Source: Adhaeribacter swui (GTDB taxonomy: Bacteria > Bacteroidota > Bacteroidia > Cytophagales > Hymenobacteraceae). Taken from it: 64,000 bases of DNA. The stretch covers positions 5,462,585 through 5,526,584 of the forward strand of contig NZ_CP055156.1 in the NCBI RefSeq assembly GCF_014217805.1, read 5' to 3'. This document shows, piece after piece, positions 8,388 to 16,855 of the stretch. A program made the translations under genes and the position numbers. How positions within the stretch are numbered: the first letter of the stretch is position 1; every line of letters starts with the position of its first letter. The notes beneath the pieces were generated by a model, which was not told the origin of the DNA, made no database searches, and saw only the letters and a list, made by a program, of their open reading frames with translations.

Positions 8388-10073
8388 ATGAAACGCAGAG
8401 ATATTTTAAAAGGCTTATCCGTTCTTCCGATTAGCGGCGTGGTTGCGGCTGGTCAGTCGGCGATGGCCCACTCGGCTACTCCTCATGAATTTGATTTACT
8501 CAATTACATGAAGAGCACCGAAAGTCCCGAGATGATGGGTCCCCTGAAAGCCGGACCAAATATTTACCAGTCCATCGGGGTAGAACCCATTATAAATTGC
8601 CGCGGTACTTTTACCATTATTGGCGCCTCAGTGGAGCTACCCGAAGTACGCGAAGCCATGGAATATGCGTGTCGGTATTTTGTGCAATTAGATGAACTAG
8701 CGATGGGCGTGGGTAAACGCCTTTCCGAAATTACTGGGGCCGAATGGGGCATGGTTTCGTCGGGTTGTGCGGCCGGTATGAAACACGTAACCGCTGCCTG
8801 CGTTACCGGCGGAAATCCGGAAAAACTTATCCGGATTCCGGATTTAGCCGGATTCGATAAAACCGAAGTAATTATTCCGAAAGATTCCCGGAACGTGTAC
8901 GATCATGCCATTAGGAACATTGGGGTAAAAATTATCATGGTGGACTCAGAAGAAGAACTCCGCGGAGCCATCAGCCCCCGTACCGCCATGATTTACGCCA
9001 ACGCCGATGGTTTGCCGGCTTCCGGACCATTGTCGCTGGAAAGCATTGCCGCCATTGCCAAACCCAAAAATGTTCCAATTCTGGTAGATGCGGCCGCCGA
9101 AATGTTAACCATTCCGAACGTGCATTTGCAAAAAGGGGCTTCGGTAGTAGCATACAGCGGCGGTAAAGGTATCCGGGGTCCGCAATGCGCCGGTTTGCTG
9201 CTGGGTAAGAAAGATATTTTAATGGCTGCCTGGCAAGCGAGTGCTCCGCACCACGGACCTGGCCGCGATAATAAAGTAGGCCGCGAAGAAGTAATGGGCA
9301 TGCTGGCCGCCGTAGAAACCTGGGTAAAACGCGACCATGCTAAAGAATACAAAACCTGGATGGGTTACCTGGACACCATTGCAAACCGGGTTAAAAAGAT
9401 TGACGGCGTACAAACCACTATCAAAGAACCAACCGGTTTAGCCAACCACACTCCTACCCTCATTATTTCCTGGGACCCGAATAAATTAAATATTATTGGG
9501 ATTGAACTGGCCAACGAGCTATCGAGCACCAAACCCCGCATTGCCCTGAGTACCTACAATGGTAACCGCAACGGCGCTCCCGATCCGAATGTAACGGGTT
9601 TATCCATTAGTTCCTGGATGATGCAACCGGGTAACGACAAAGTGGTGGCCGACCGGATATATGACGTACTTTCGCGGAAGCGCCCCCCACGTGTTACCAC
9701 CATGAAGTCGCCGGGTTCGAACCTGACTGGCCGCTGGGATGCAACCATTAACTTTTTTAACAGCCAAAGCCAGCACACGCTGTTCGTTGAAAAACAAGAC
9801 GGTAACTGGCTGCAAGGCTCCCACAAAGGCGACTTCGATGTACGCGACATGTCGGGCACCCTGGATGGCGACAAAGTGATTTTCCGGAGCATGTACCGGG
9901 CACCCGGCGATGGCATTAGCTTTACTTTTTCGGCCACTGTATCGGGCGATACCATGTCCGGCGACATCCACATGGGTGAGTACTTAACGGCTAAATTTAC
10001 CGCTAAAAGATACATGTACCCTAATTCGCAACAAACCATCTTCGTACCGATTGGACCACCGTTGTCCAGCTAA
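8388..10073 (+). CDS. Exported SelA-like PLP-dependent lyase with C-terminal beta domain
   Basis: Residues about 50-430 form a type I PLP fold of the SelA-related (EF_0838/D-glucosaminate-6-phosphate ammonia-lyase-like) family. The Schiff-base lysine is probably K260 in SGGKGIRGP, and the PLP aspartate is in PILVDAAAE. The N-terminus MKRRDILKGL plus a hydrophobic stretch looks like a Tat signal, fitting export of a folded cofactor enzyme. Residues about 440-545 are an added domain beginning NLTGRWDATINF with beta-strand repeats (WLQGSHKGDFD, MSGTLDGDKVIF, MSGDIHMGEY), resembling small barrel domains found in exported proteins. The family eliminates ammonia from 2-amino sugar acids. The actual substrate here is unknown. 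The next gene, encoding a sugar-binding protein, starts 190 bp downstream. Confidence 0.85.
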   Translation: MKRRDILKGLSVLPISGVVAAGQSAMAHSATPHEFDLLNYMKSTESPEMMGPLKAGPNIYQSIGVEPIINCRGTFTIIGASVELPEVREAMEYACRYFVQLDELAMGVGKRLSEITGAEWGMVSSGCAAGMKHVTAACVTGGNPEKLIRIPDLAGFDKTEVIIPKDSRNVYDHAIRNIGVKIIMVDSEEELRGAISPRTAMIYANADGLPASGPLSLESIAAIAKPKNVPILVDAAAEMLTIPNVHLQKGASVVAYSGGKGIRGPQCAGLLLGKKDILMAAWQASAPHHGPGRDNKVGREEVMGMLAAVETWVKRDHAKEYKTWMGYLDTIANRVKKIDGVQTTIKEPTGLANHTPTLIISWDPNKLNIIGIELANELSSTKPRIALSTYNGNRNGAPDPNVTGLSISSWMMQPGNDKVVADRIYDVLSRKRPPRVTTMKSPGSNLTGRWDATINFFNSQSQHTLFVEKQDGNWLQGSHKGDFDVRDMSGTLDGDKVIFRSMYRAPGDGISFTFSATVSGDTMSGDIHMGEYLTAKFTAKRYMYPNSQQTIFVPIGPPLSS

Positions 10074-10120
10074 TCAGGGCGAGTAAATTTTTAAAATTAA
10101 CACAGTCAAAATTTTAAAAA

Positions 10121-10182
10121 TCTGTCATTCAGCAGGAAACTATTTAGCTACATAGCCGAATAGTTTCCTGCTGAATAACAGA
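10121..10182. repeat. Long hairpin repeat (family B)
   Basis: Arms 10121-10144 and 10159-10182 pair over 24 bp with one mismatch (core ATTCAGCAGGAAACTATT). Related sequence occurs at 34091-34146, and a half copy at 3516-3549. There is no T run, so it is a repeat rather than a plain terminator. Confidence 0.8.
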
Positions 10183-10263
10183 AACTTTCCATTCCTAGTA
10201 ATTACCTTTTCTTTTTAACTTATTAATTCTATTATTTAAAAAATTCTAGCTGCTTTCTGTAAA

Positions 10264-10998
10264 ATGCTGCATAAATCTCTATTATCCCTATTTGCTTTTT
10301 TATTGTTGATAGGTAATAGCGTTTCTGCCCAGAAAGCAGACTCGTCGCAGCTAATAATTAAAAAAACGCCCGATTTTACGGTTACCGGCGAAGGCAAATC
10401 GCCGAACTGGGCTAAAACTAAATGGGTATCCATGCCGGTGCAGGAAACAGCGGGAGAAAAACTAAATACCAAAGCCAAGATTTTGTATTCCGAAACGGGT
10501 ATTTACTTTTTGTTTCATTGCGAAGACCAAAAACTCACCGCTACTTTCGAGGAAGACGGTAAGCCCCTTTATAAAGAAGATGTTGTAGAAGTATTTTTGT
10601 GGCCAGATCCCGCCATTCCGGCTTACCTAGAATACGAGCTTTCGCCCTTAAACTACGAGTTGGTACTGATGATTATTAATAAAGACGGCAAGTTTAGCGG
10701 TTGGCGCCCGAGCAGCTACACCGGCAAACGCCAGATTCAGCACGCTACCAGCGTGCAAGGCGGCGAAAAGAAAAGCCAAGCTGCTATAAAAAGCTGGATG
10801 GGTGAAATATTTATTCCTTTTAGTTTGCTTCAGCCCATGGTGCTGGGCGCCCCGGCACCTGGCAGTAAATGGCGGGCTAATTTTTACCGCATCGACCACG
10901 ACAAAGGCTATACTACGGGTTCCTGGCAAAAAACCACCCCCAATAAACCGGCCAATTTTCATGAATTTAATAAGTTCGGAACCTTTGTATTCGAGTAA
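10264..10998 (+). CDS. Exported CBM9/DOMON-like carbohydrate-binding protein
   Basis: A signal peptide (residues 1-22, ending VSAQ) precedes a family 9-like carbohydrate-binding fold: WAKTKWVSM, then ILYSETGIYFLFHCED, then the family's characteristic EDVVEVFLWPD and YLEYELSPLN segments, and a C-terminal FHEFNKFGTFVFE strand. Proteins of this fold bind sugars or, in DOMON relatives, heme. Its 244 residues consist of this single domain. It lies between the PLP lyase gene and the second susC gene, suggesting a periplasmic or surface binding role for the same sugar substrate. Confidence 0.82.
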   Translation: MLHKSLLSLFAFLLLIGNSVSAQKADSSQLIIKKTPDFTVTGEGKSPNWAKTKWVSMPVQETAGEKLNTKAKILYSETGIYFLFHCEDQKLTATFEEDGKPLYKEDVVEVFLWPDPAIPAYLEYELSPLNYELVLMIINKDGKFSGWRPSSYTGKRQIQHATSVQGGEKKSQAAIKSWMGEIFIPFSLLQPMVLGAPAPGSKWRANFYRIDHDKGYTTGSWQKTTPNKPANFHEFNKFGTFVFE

Positions 10999-11602
10999 AA
11001 CAAAAGCGCCCGGGATGCACCACGGCAATCTAAAATTTATTTCTGCTTCTTTATTTCTACTTTGTAACTGCTATTCTTCTTAGTCCGGCAGATGGCTTAT
11101 TGGTTTACTTACCCTGCTTTCTTAGGCAACCTATTTTTTTAAATAGTTTTAATTTTGTTATTATTAGAGCAAATATTCCGGCGCCCAATAGCGATCCAGA
11201 GATGCTGCTACTACCCGCTAATTCTAGCAGCATTAAAATTAAAAATTTTTTATTTTTATAAAAGAATTTATTAGTTGCTTCACCCGATTCTTTAGTTCAT
11301 GTGTCTTTAAAGCAACATACCGCAATAGCTTTATTTAACTAATATAATACAGCAGGTTCCAGTAAAAAAACCGCTAGGTAGTACCAGAATGGAATTGTGC
11401 CAGAAGCAAAAAATTTAAAAAATTAAGGTTTTCCCCGGAAATGTGGATATAACAGGAAAGTGATCGGGAGTAAATCAGAGTAGCGCCTAAGTAATAATAA
11501 CTGCCTTTGCCTTAACCTGCTGGTAAAAAGGGTGGCAGCTCGATTATAACAGCATTTTTTAGAGTACCCCTAAGCTTTATTTCTAATTTAAACCTGTTAT
11601 GT
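10999..11602. other. 604-bp intergenic region before the second susC
   Basis: AT-rich with A/T palindromes near 11236 and 11411. No gene or stable hairpin was recognised. The promoter for the susCD operon must lie here. Confidence 0.5.
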
Positions 11603-14600
11603 ATGAAAAAAAATTTACTACTCGAGCCAAGTAGGCTGTTTTCGCGCATCTGCGTGCGAAAATTCCCATCCTTATTTCTGCGCATTTCTAAACTTACCCC
11701 GGTGCTCCTGTTACTGGTATGCCTGCAGGTTAGCGCCAAAGCCATTTCTCAACGGATAAGTATTAAGGCGCACAACGTACCCTTAGCCCAGGTATTCCAG
11801 TCCATTAGGGAGCAAAGTGGTTACGAGTTTATATACAACAACGAGCTGATAAAACAAGCTAAACCCGTAAACCTGGAAGTAAAAGAAGTTTCGCTGGAAC
11901 AAGCCCTGGACCAAACTTTTATAAACCAGCCTTTAACCTATACCCTGCTGGAAAAAACCATTATCATTAAATCTGCGCGCAACAACACCAATATCCGCTC
12001 GGTGCTAAACATCGACATTAAAGGCAAAGTACAGGACGAAAAAGGCGAGGGATTACCCGGCGTTAGCATTCAGGTAAGTGGTACTACCCTGGGTACCGTA
12101 ACCGACGCCAGCGGTAACTTTACGATTAACGCCCCCGAAAATGCGACCTTGATTTTTTCTTACATTGGTTATGCCAATCAAACCGTAGCGGTAAACGGCC
12201 GGGCTCAGATTAATGTTACTTTAGCTCCGGATACCCAGGCTCTGAACGAAGTGGTGGTAACCGCTTTAGGTATTGAAAAAAATGCCCGCAGCGTAACGTA
12301 TGCCCAGCAAAATGTGGGCGGCGAAGAACTAAACCGGGTAAAAGACCCCAACCTGATGAACACCTTAGCTGGTAAAGCGGCGGGCGTGGTAATTACCCGC
12401 GGTACCGGCGGCCCGGGTGCGTCTTCTAAAGTTATTTTGCGGGGTAATAAATCCATTACCGGCAACAACCAACCTTTGTACGTAATCGATGGTATTCCGA
12501 TGAATAACGCTAATGGTGCGCAAGGCTCCAGCTTATTTGATACCCGCGATGCCGGCGATGCTATTTCTAACTTAAACCCTGAAGATATTGAGAACATTAG
12601 CGTATTAAAAGGTGCTTCGGCGGCGGCTTTGTACGGCAGCCAGGCAGCTAACGGGGTAATTATTGTTACCACCAAAAAAGGTCGCAAAGGCATTACTTCC
12701 GTTAACTTCTCCAGCACCGCTACTTTTGAGGAACCCATTGCTTTGCCCGAGGTGCAAACTACGTACGGCCAGGGAACTGGTGGCGTGGCCAACACCGCCA
12801 TTAACGATAGTTGGGGACCTAAAATTACCAACGGCAGCGACCGGCACCTGAAAGACTTTTTTGAAACCGGCAAAACGTTTGTCAACAGTTTGGCCATTAC
12901 CAGCGGTAATGACATGGGTCAGTTTTACGTATCGTACGCCAACACCAACGCCAACGGCATTGTACCCAACAACGACTACAACCGCCACAATGTAAACTTA
13001 CGCGGAACCACCCAGATTTTTAACAACAAGGTTTCTCTGGACGGCTCGGTAAACTACATCAACCAAATGGTTAAAAACCGGCCGCAAGCAGGTTTCTACT
13101 TCAGCCCGATATTTAGCCTTTACTTATTCCCGACCGGCGATGATTTTTCAAAATACAGCGGTTCTAAATATGCAGTTTGGAATCCTACTAGAGCTATGAC
13201 TGTACAGAACTGGCCGTACATCCGGAACGAAGCTAGCTCCAACCAGAATCCTTACTGGATCACCAACAAGAACCAAACCGATCAGGGCCGCGACCGTACC
13301 ATTTACTCTTTTAGCGCCAAATGGAACATCACCGATTGGTTAAATTTACAAGGCCGGACTACCTACGATAAAGTAGAAGATATTTACGAACTGCGCCAGT
13401 ATGCCAGCTCCGATCCAACTCTGGTAGGGGCTAATGGCGGTTATCGGAAAAACATCACAAAAACCGATCAGTTATACACGGACATTTTATTAAGCGGCAC
13501 TAAAAATCTAAGTACCAATGTTTTTATTTCGGCCACGTTAGGTTTTAGTAATACCCAGAACAACTTCTACGATTTAAACTTAGCCAATAACGGGGCAACC
13601 AATACCTTAGTGCTCCCCAACTTCTTTTCGGCTTATAACTTACAGGAGCCCTTTATCTCCACCGAAAGCACTCAGAAAAGATTAACCCAAGCCGCTTTTG
13701 GAACTGCCACCGTGGGTTACAAAGAAACTGTTTTCCTGGATCTTACTGGCCGCAACGAATGGAGCTCCACGGTAAATCAACCGTTCTTTTACCCCTCCGT
13801 TGGTTTATCTTATGTTTTAACCGAAACCTTAGGCTCTTCCGATATATTTTCCTTTGCTAAAGTAAGGGCTTCTTACGCCGAAGTTGGTAACGCTTTACCT
13901 TTTGGCGTAGCTAACTGGACTCCGCCCTATACCCTCGATCCTGGAAATAATATAATCGGACGGGCTAACTTACCTTTTTACAACGGGAACGATACCACGG
14001 CATTAAAACCCGAGCGCACCAAGTCTTATGAATTTGGTACTGAGTTACGCTTTTTGCAAGATAAATTAAGCTTAAACTTAACGTATTATAACGCTACTAC
14101 TTACAACCAGGTATTCCAGATTGCGGCTCCGGCCGGAGCGGGCGCTACCAATTTCTGGATTAACGGCGGTACTATCCGGAACAAAGGGGTAGAAGCCGTT
14201 GTGAGCTATAACGCTGAGTTTGGTAAAGTAAAATGGACGCCTACCTTAAACTTCTCGCGCAACATTAACCAGATTCGGGAACTAAGCGATTTGTTAAAAG
14301 CCCAGTATTTTGTATTGAATAATGGCGGCAGCACCCGCATGATTCAGCTTTTACTGGCCCGGCCGGGTATTGCTAACCTGGGTGGTAAAGAATACGGCTC
14401 TTACGGCGATTTATTCGGAAAAGCGTATCAGCGCGACGAAAACGGTAATATCAAGTACGGCGCCAATGGTTTACCCTTACTTTCGGCCGGTACCGATCAG
14501 TATTTAGGCAACGCCAACCCGAACTTCCTGCTGGGCTTTAACAACCAGTTCTCCTACAAAAATGTAAACTTATCCTTTTTGGTTGATGGCCGGTTTGGTG

Positions 14601-15016
14601 GTAAAATTGTGTCGCAAACCCAGCAATGGCTCGACTTTAAAGGCTTATCGCGTAGATCCGGCGAGGCCCGCGATGCTGGCGGCGTAATGGTAAACGAACA
14701 AATGATTGCCGCCGAAACCTACTACAACTTTATTTCGGGTAAAGGCGATGTGGCTGCGGCCGCTGAAGAATACTTGTACGATGCCACCAACATCCGCTTA
14801 CGGGAATTCGCCATTGGTTACACCTTCCCGAAATTCAAAAGTGTGATCAAAGACTTAAACCTGTCTTTAGTTGGCCGCAACTTACTGTTCTTCTACAAAG
14901 ACGCTCCCTTTGATCCGGAAATCAGCATATCTACAGCAAATGGCATGCAAGGCATGGACGCTTTTAATATGCCATCTACCCGTTCTTACGGCGTTACTTT
15001 GCGGGCTACTTTCTAA
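11603..15016 (+). CDS. SusC-like TonB-dependent transporter with STN domain
   Basis: This full-length 1137-residue SusC protein has a long N-terminal export segment (to about residue 50), an STN signalling domain (about 52-105, ISIKAHNVPL through TIIIK), a carboxypeptidase-regulatory-like domain (about 118-205, IKGKVQDEKGEGLPGVSI), the SusC plug starting NEVVVTALG, and a 22-strand barrel ending in F. The STN domain normally contacts a FecR anti-sigma, so expression is probably tied to sigma-factor signalling; an ECF sigma gene lies 3.7 kb upstream. Its susD partner follows after 19 bp. Confidence 0.97.
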   Translation: MKKNLLLEPSRLFSRICVRKFPSLFLRISKLTPVLLLLVCLQVSAKAISQRISIKAHNVPLAQVFQSIREQSGYEFIYNNELIKQAKPVNLEVKEVSLEQALDQTFINQPLTYTLLEKTIIIKSARNNTNIRSVLNIDIKGKVQDEKGEGLPGVSIQVSGTTLGTVTDASGNFTINAPENATLIFSYIGYANQTVAVNGRAQINVTLAPDTQALNEVVVTALGIEKNARSVTYAQQNVGGEELNRVKDPNLMNTLAGKAAGVVITRGTGGPGASSKVILRGNKSITGNNQPLYVIDGIPMNNANGAQGSSLFDTRDAGDAISNLNPEDIENISVLKGASAAALYGSQAANGVIIVTTKKGRKGITSVNFSSTATFEEPIALPEVQTTYGQGTGGVANTAINDSWGPKITNGSDRHLKDFFETGKTFVNSLAITSGNDMGQFYVSYANTNANGIVPNNDYNRHNVNLRGTTQIFNNKVSLDGSVNYINQMVKNRPQAGFYFSPIFSLYLFPTGDDFSKYSGSKYAVWNPTRAMTVQNWPYIRNEASSNQNPYWITNKNQTDQGRDRTIYSFSAKWNITDWLNLQGRTTYDKVEDIYELRQYASSDPTLVGANGGYRKNITKTDQLYTDILLSGTKNLSTNVFISATLGFSNTQNNFYDLNLANNGATNTLVLPNFFSAYNLQEPFISTESTQKRLTQAAFGTATVGYKETVFLDLTGRNEWSSTVNQPFFYPSVGLSYVLTETLGSSDIFSFAKVRASYAEVGNALPFGVANWTPPYTLDPGNNIIGRANLPFYNGNDTTALKPERTKSYEFGTELRFLQDKLSLNLTYYNATTYNQVFQIAAPAGAGATNFWINGGTIRNKGVEAVVSYNAEFGKVKWTPTLNFSRNINQIRELSDLLKAQYFVLNNGGSTRMIQLLLARPGIANLGGKEYGSYGDLFGKAYQRDENGNIKYGANGLPLLSAGTDQYLGNANPNFLLGFNNQFSYKNVNLSFLVDGRFGGKIVSQTQQWLDFKGLSRRSGEARDAGGVMVNEQMIAAETYYNFISGKGDVAAAAEEYLYDATNIRLREFAIGYTFPKFKSVIKDLNLSLVGRNLLFFYKDAPFDPEISISTANGMQGMDAFNMPSTRSYGVTLRATF

Positions 15017-15035
15017 AATTTAGAACTTAAACGTT

Positions 15036-16628
15036 ATGAAAATGAGATTTTTAAAAAATAATATAAATTATAAATTACTGGGTTTAAGTTTTTTCCTATC
15101 GGTGGCCGCTTCCTCGTGTACCGATTACATGGAAACCCTTAACTCCGATAAAAGCCTGATAACTGATAAGTTGCTCGAGCAGGATGCCAATGAAGGCGGT
15201 TTTTTACTACCCATTATGATGAACCGGATTGTGGCTACCACTACGGCCGTGCAAACCCAGCAAAACCTGCAAGCTGAATCCTATGCCGGGTATTTAGAAT
15301 CGCCCACGCCTTTCCTGAACAACGAAAACACCATGACTTATTTTATGGTGGATGGCTGGAACAATACCGCCTGGAATACTTCTACCTCCAACGTAATGGA
15401 CCAGTGGGTGCAAATGTGGAAGAAAGGTTACGAAACCAAATACCCGGATTTGTACTCTATCGCCTTGATTATTAAAGTGGCGGCGGCGCATCGTTTGGTA
15501 GATACCTTTGGCCCTTACCCCTACACCAAATACGGTACCGGTGCCGAAGTTTCTTTCGACTCCGAAGAAGTAGCTTACGATGCTTTTTTCGCGGATTTAG
15601 ATAAAGCCGTGACCAATTTACTGGCGGCTGAAGCAGCCAACCCCAAAGCCGACGATACCCGATTTAAGAAATGGGATAAATCTACTTTAGGCGGCGAATA
15701 TACCAACTGGATTAAACTGGCCAATACCCTACGGTTGCGGTTAGCAATGCGTATCTCTAAAGTAAACCCCAGCAAAGCCCAGACAGAAGCCGAGAAAGCC
15801 GTACAAACCGAACAAGGTGGTTTGCTGATAGACCGGCCATTTTCCGTGGTGCCAGCCCAAGCCAACCCGTACTTTACGATGGCTAATGCCTGGTCCGATA
15901 CCCGCTTATCTGCTTCCATCGAAACGTTTTTAAAAGGCTTTAATGACCCGCGCTTGCCGCTGTACGCCGTAGCCGCTACCGACCCGGATGCTGCTGGTCA
16001 GATTAAAGGAATACGGGCGGGCGTGGAAAAACCCACCAAAGAACGGTATTTAAAATTTTCGTTACCGAACGTGGGAGAAACTACCCCGGTGAAGCAGGTA
16101 GATGTAGCCGAGAGTTATTTCTTAATGGCCGAAGGCGTATTAAAAGGCTGGAACATGAACACCACCATGACGGCGCAACAATTATACGAAGAAGGTATCC
16201 GGGCTTCATTTAAAGCTAATAGCGCCGGCGGCGTAGACGAGTATTTACAAAGCACCGGCACCCAAATCGCGTACGTCGATCCGAAGAATGCCGCCAATAA
16301 CTCCCCCGCTTTAACCGACATTACCGTGAAATGGGAAGATGGCGACACGCCCGAAAGAAAGTTAGAGCGCATTATCACCCAAAAATGGATTGCTATGTAC
16401 CCCGAAGGTACCGAAGCCTGGTCGGAGTTCCGGAGAACCGGTTACCCGAAATTGTACCCCGTCATGGTCAGCAAAAATCCGGATTTGCCCCAAGGTACTT
16501 TTATTAAACGCCTGACGTATTCTTCGGCGGTTACCAACTCCAGCAATGCAGCCGTAACCGAGGCGGTTAATGCTTATTTAGACGGAAAGAACAGCGCAGC
16601 TACCCCTATTTGGTGGGATGTTGATTAA
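15036..16628 (+). CDS. SusD-like lipoprotein, second system
   Basis: This lipoprotein of 530 residues has its lipobox cysteine at residue 28 (VAASSC) followed by TDYMETLN. The TPR-like core is seen in AHRLVDTFGPYPYTKYG, NTLRLRLAMRISKVNP and SYFLMAEGVLKGWN, matching the SusD-like_2 family. It binds substrate above the SusC barrel encoded 19 bp upstream. An internal ATG six bases downstream (15042) is an alternative start with no effect on the mature protein. A perfect hairpin repeat follows the gene at 16671. Confidence 0.95.
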   Translation: MKMRFLKNNINYKLLGLSFFLSVAASSCTDYMETLNSDKSLITDKLLEQDANEGGFLLPIMMNRIVATTTAVQTQQNLQAESYAGYLESPTPFLNNENTMTYFMVDGWNNTAWNTSTSNVMDQWVQMWKKGYETKYPDLYSIALIIKVAAAHRLVDTFGPYPYTKYGTGAEVSFDSEEVAYDAFFADLDKAVTNLLAAEAANPKADDTRFKKWDKSTLGGEYTNWIKLANTLRLRLAMRISKVNPSKAQTEAEKAVQTEQGGLLIDRPFSVVPAQANPYFTMANAWSDTRLSASIETFLKGFNDPRLPLYAVAATDPDAAGQIKGIRAGVEKPTKERYLKFSLPNVGETTPVKQVDVAESYFLMAEGVLKGWNMNTTMTAQQLYEEGIRASFKANSAGGVDEYLQSTGTQIAYVDPKNAANNSPALTDITVKWEDGDTPERKLERIITQKWIAMYPEGTEAWSEFRRTGYPKLYPVMVSKNPDLPQGTFIKRLTYSSAVTNSSNAAVTEAVNAYLDGKNSAATPIWWDVD

Positions 16629-16670
16629 GTTGTAACCTAAATTTTATACAATAGGACTTTGGAAAAAACC

Positions 16671-16706
16671 AGTGCCGTCGTTTGTGAAGATACAAACGAC
16701 GGCACT
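16671..16706. repeat. Perfect 15-bp hairpin (family C)
   Basis: Arms 16671-16685 and 16692-16706 (AGTGCCGTCGTTTGT and complement) surround GAAGAT. It has no T run, but it could still end the susCD transcript. A related hairpin in the opposite orientation is at 34225-34250. Confidence 0.85.
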
Positions 16707-16855
16707 ACAGATTAAAAGTGTCATCATTGCCAAATTTTGGTAAAGTGTTTTTTGAATAACATTAATAATCGCTTTCACCGGCATTTTTCTAAGCTTATAT
16801 TTATAGAGGTGGATTTTGTGAATAGGTCTGATTTTTTAATTTTTTAAAATTTTAA

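Noticed and set aside
9554-10039. 161-codon minus-strand frame inside the PLP lyase gene
   Set aside because: Composition follows the sense gene, with no homology recognised. The sense C-terminal domain explains the codon pattern.
12205-12988. Long minus-strand open frames of 236 and 127 codons inside the second susC
   Set aside because: They are antisense shadows of a clear SusC gene and lack any domain or plausible signal.
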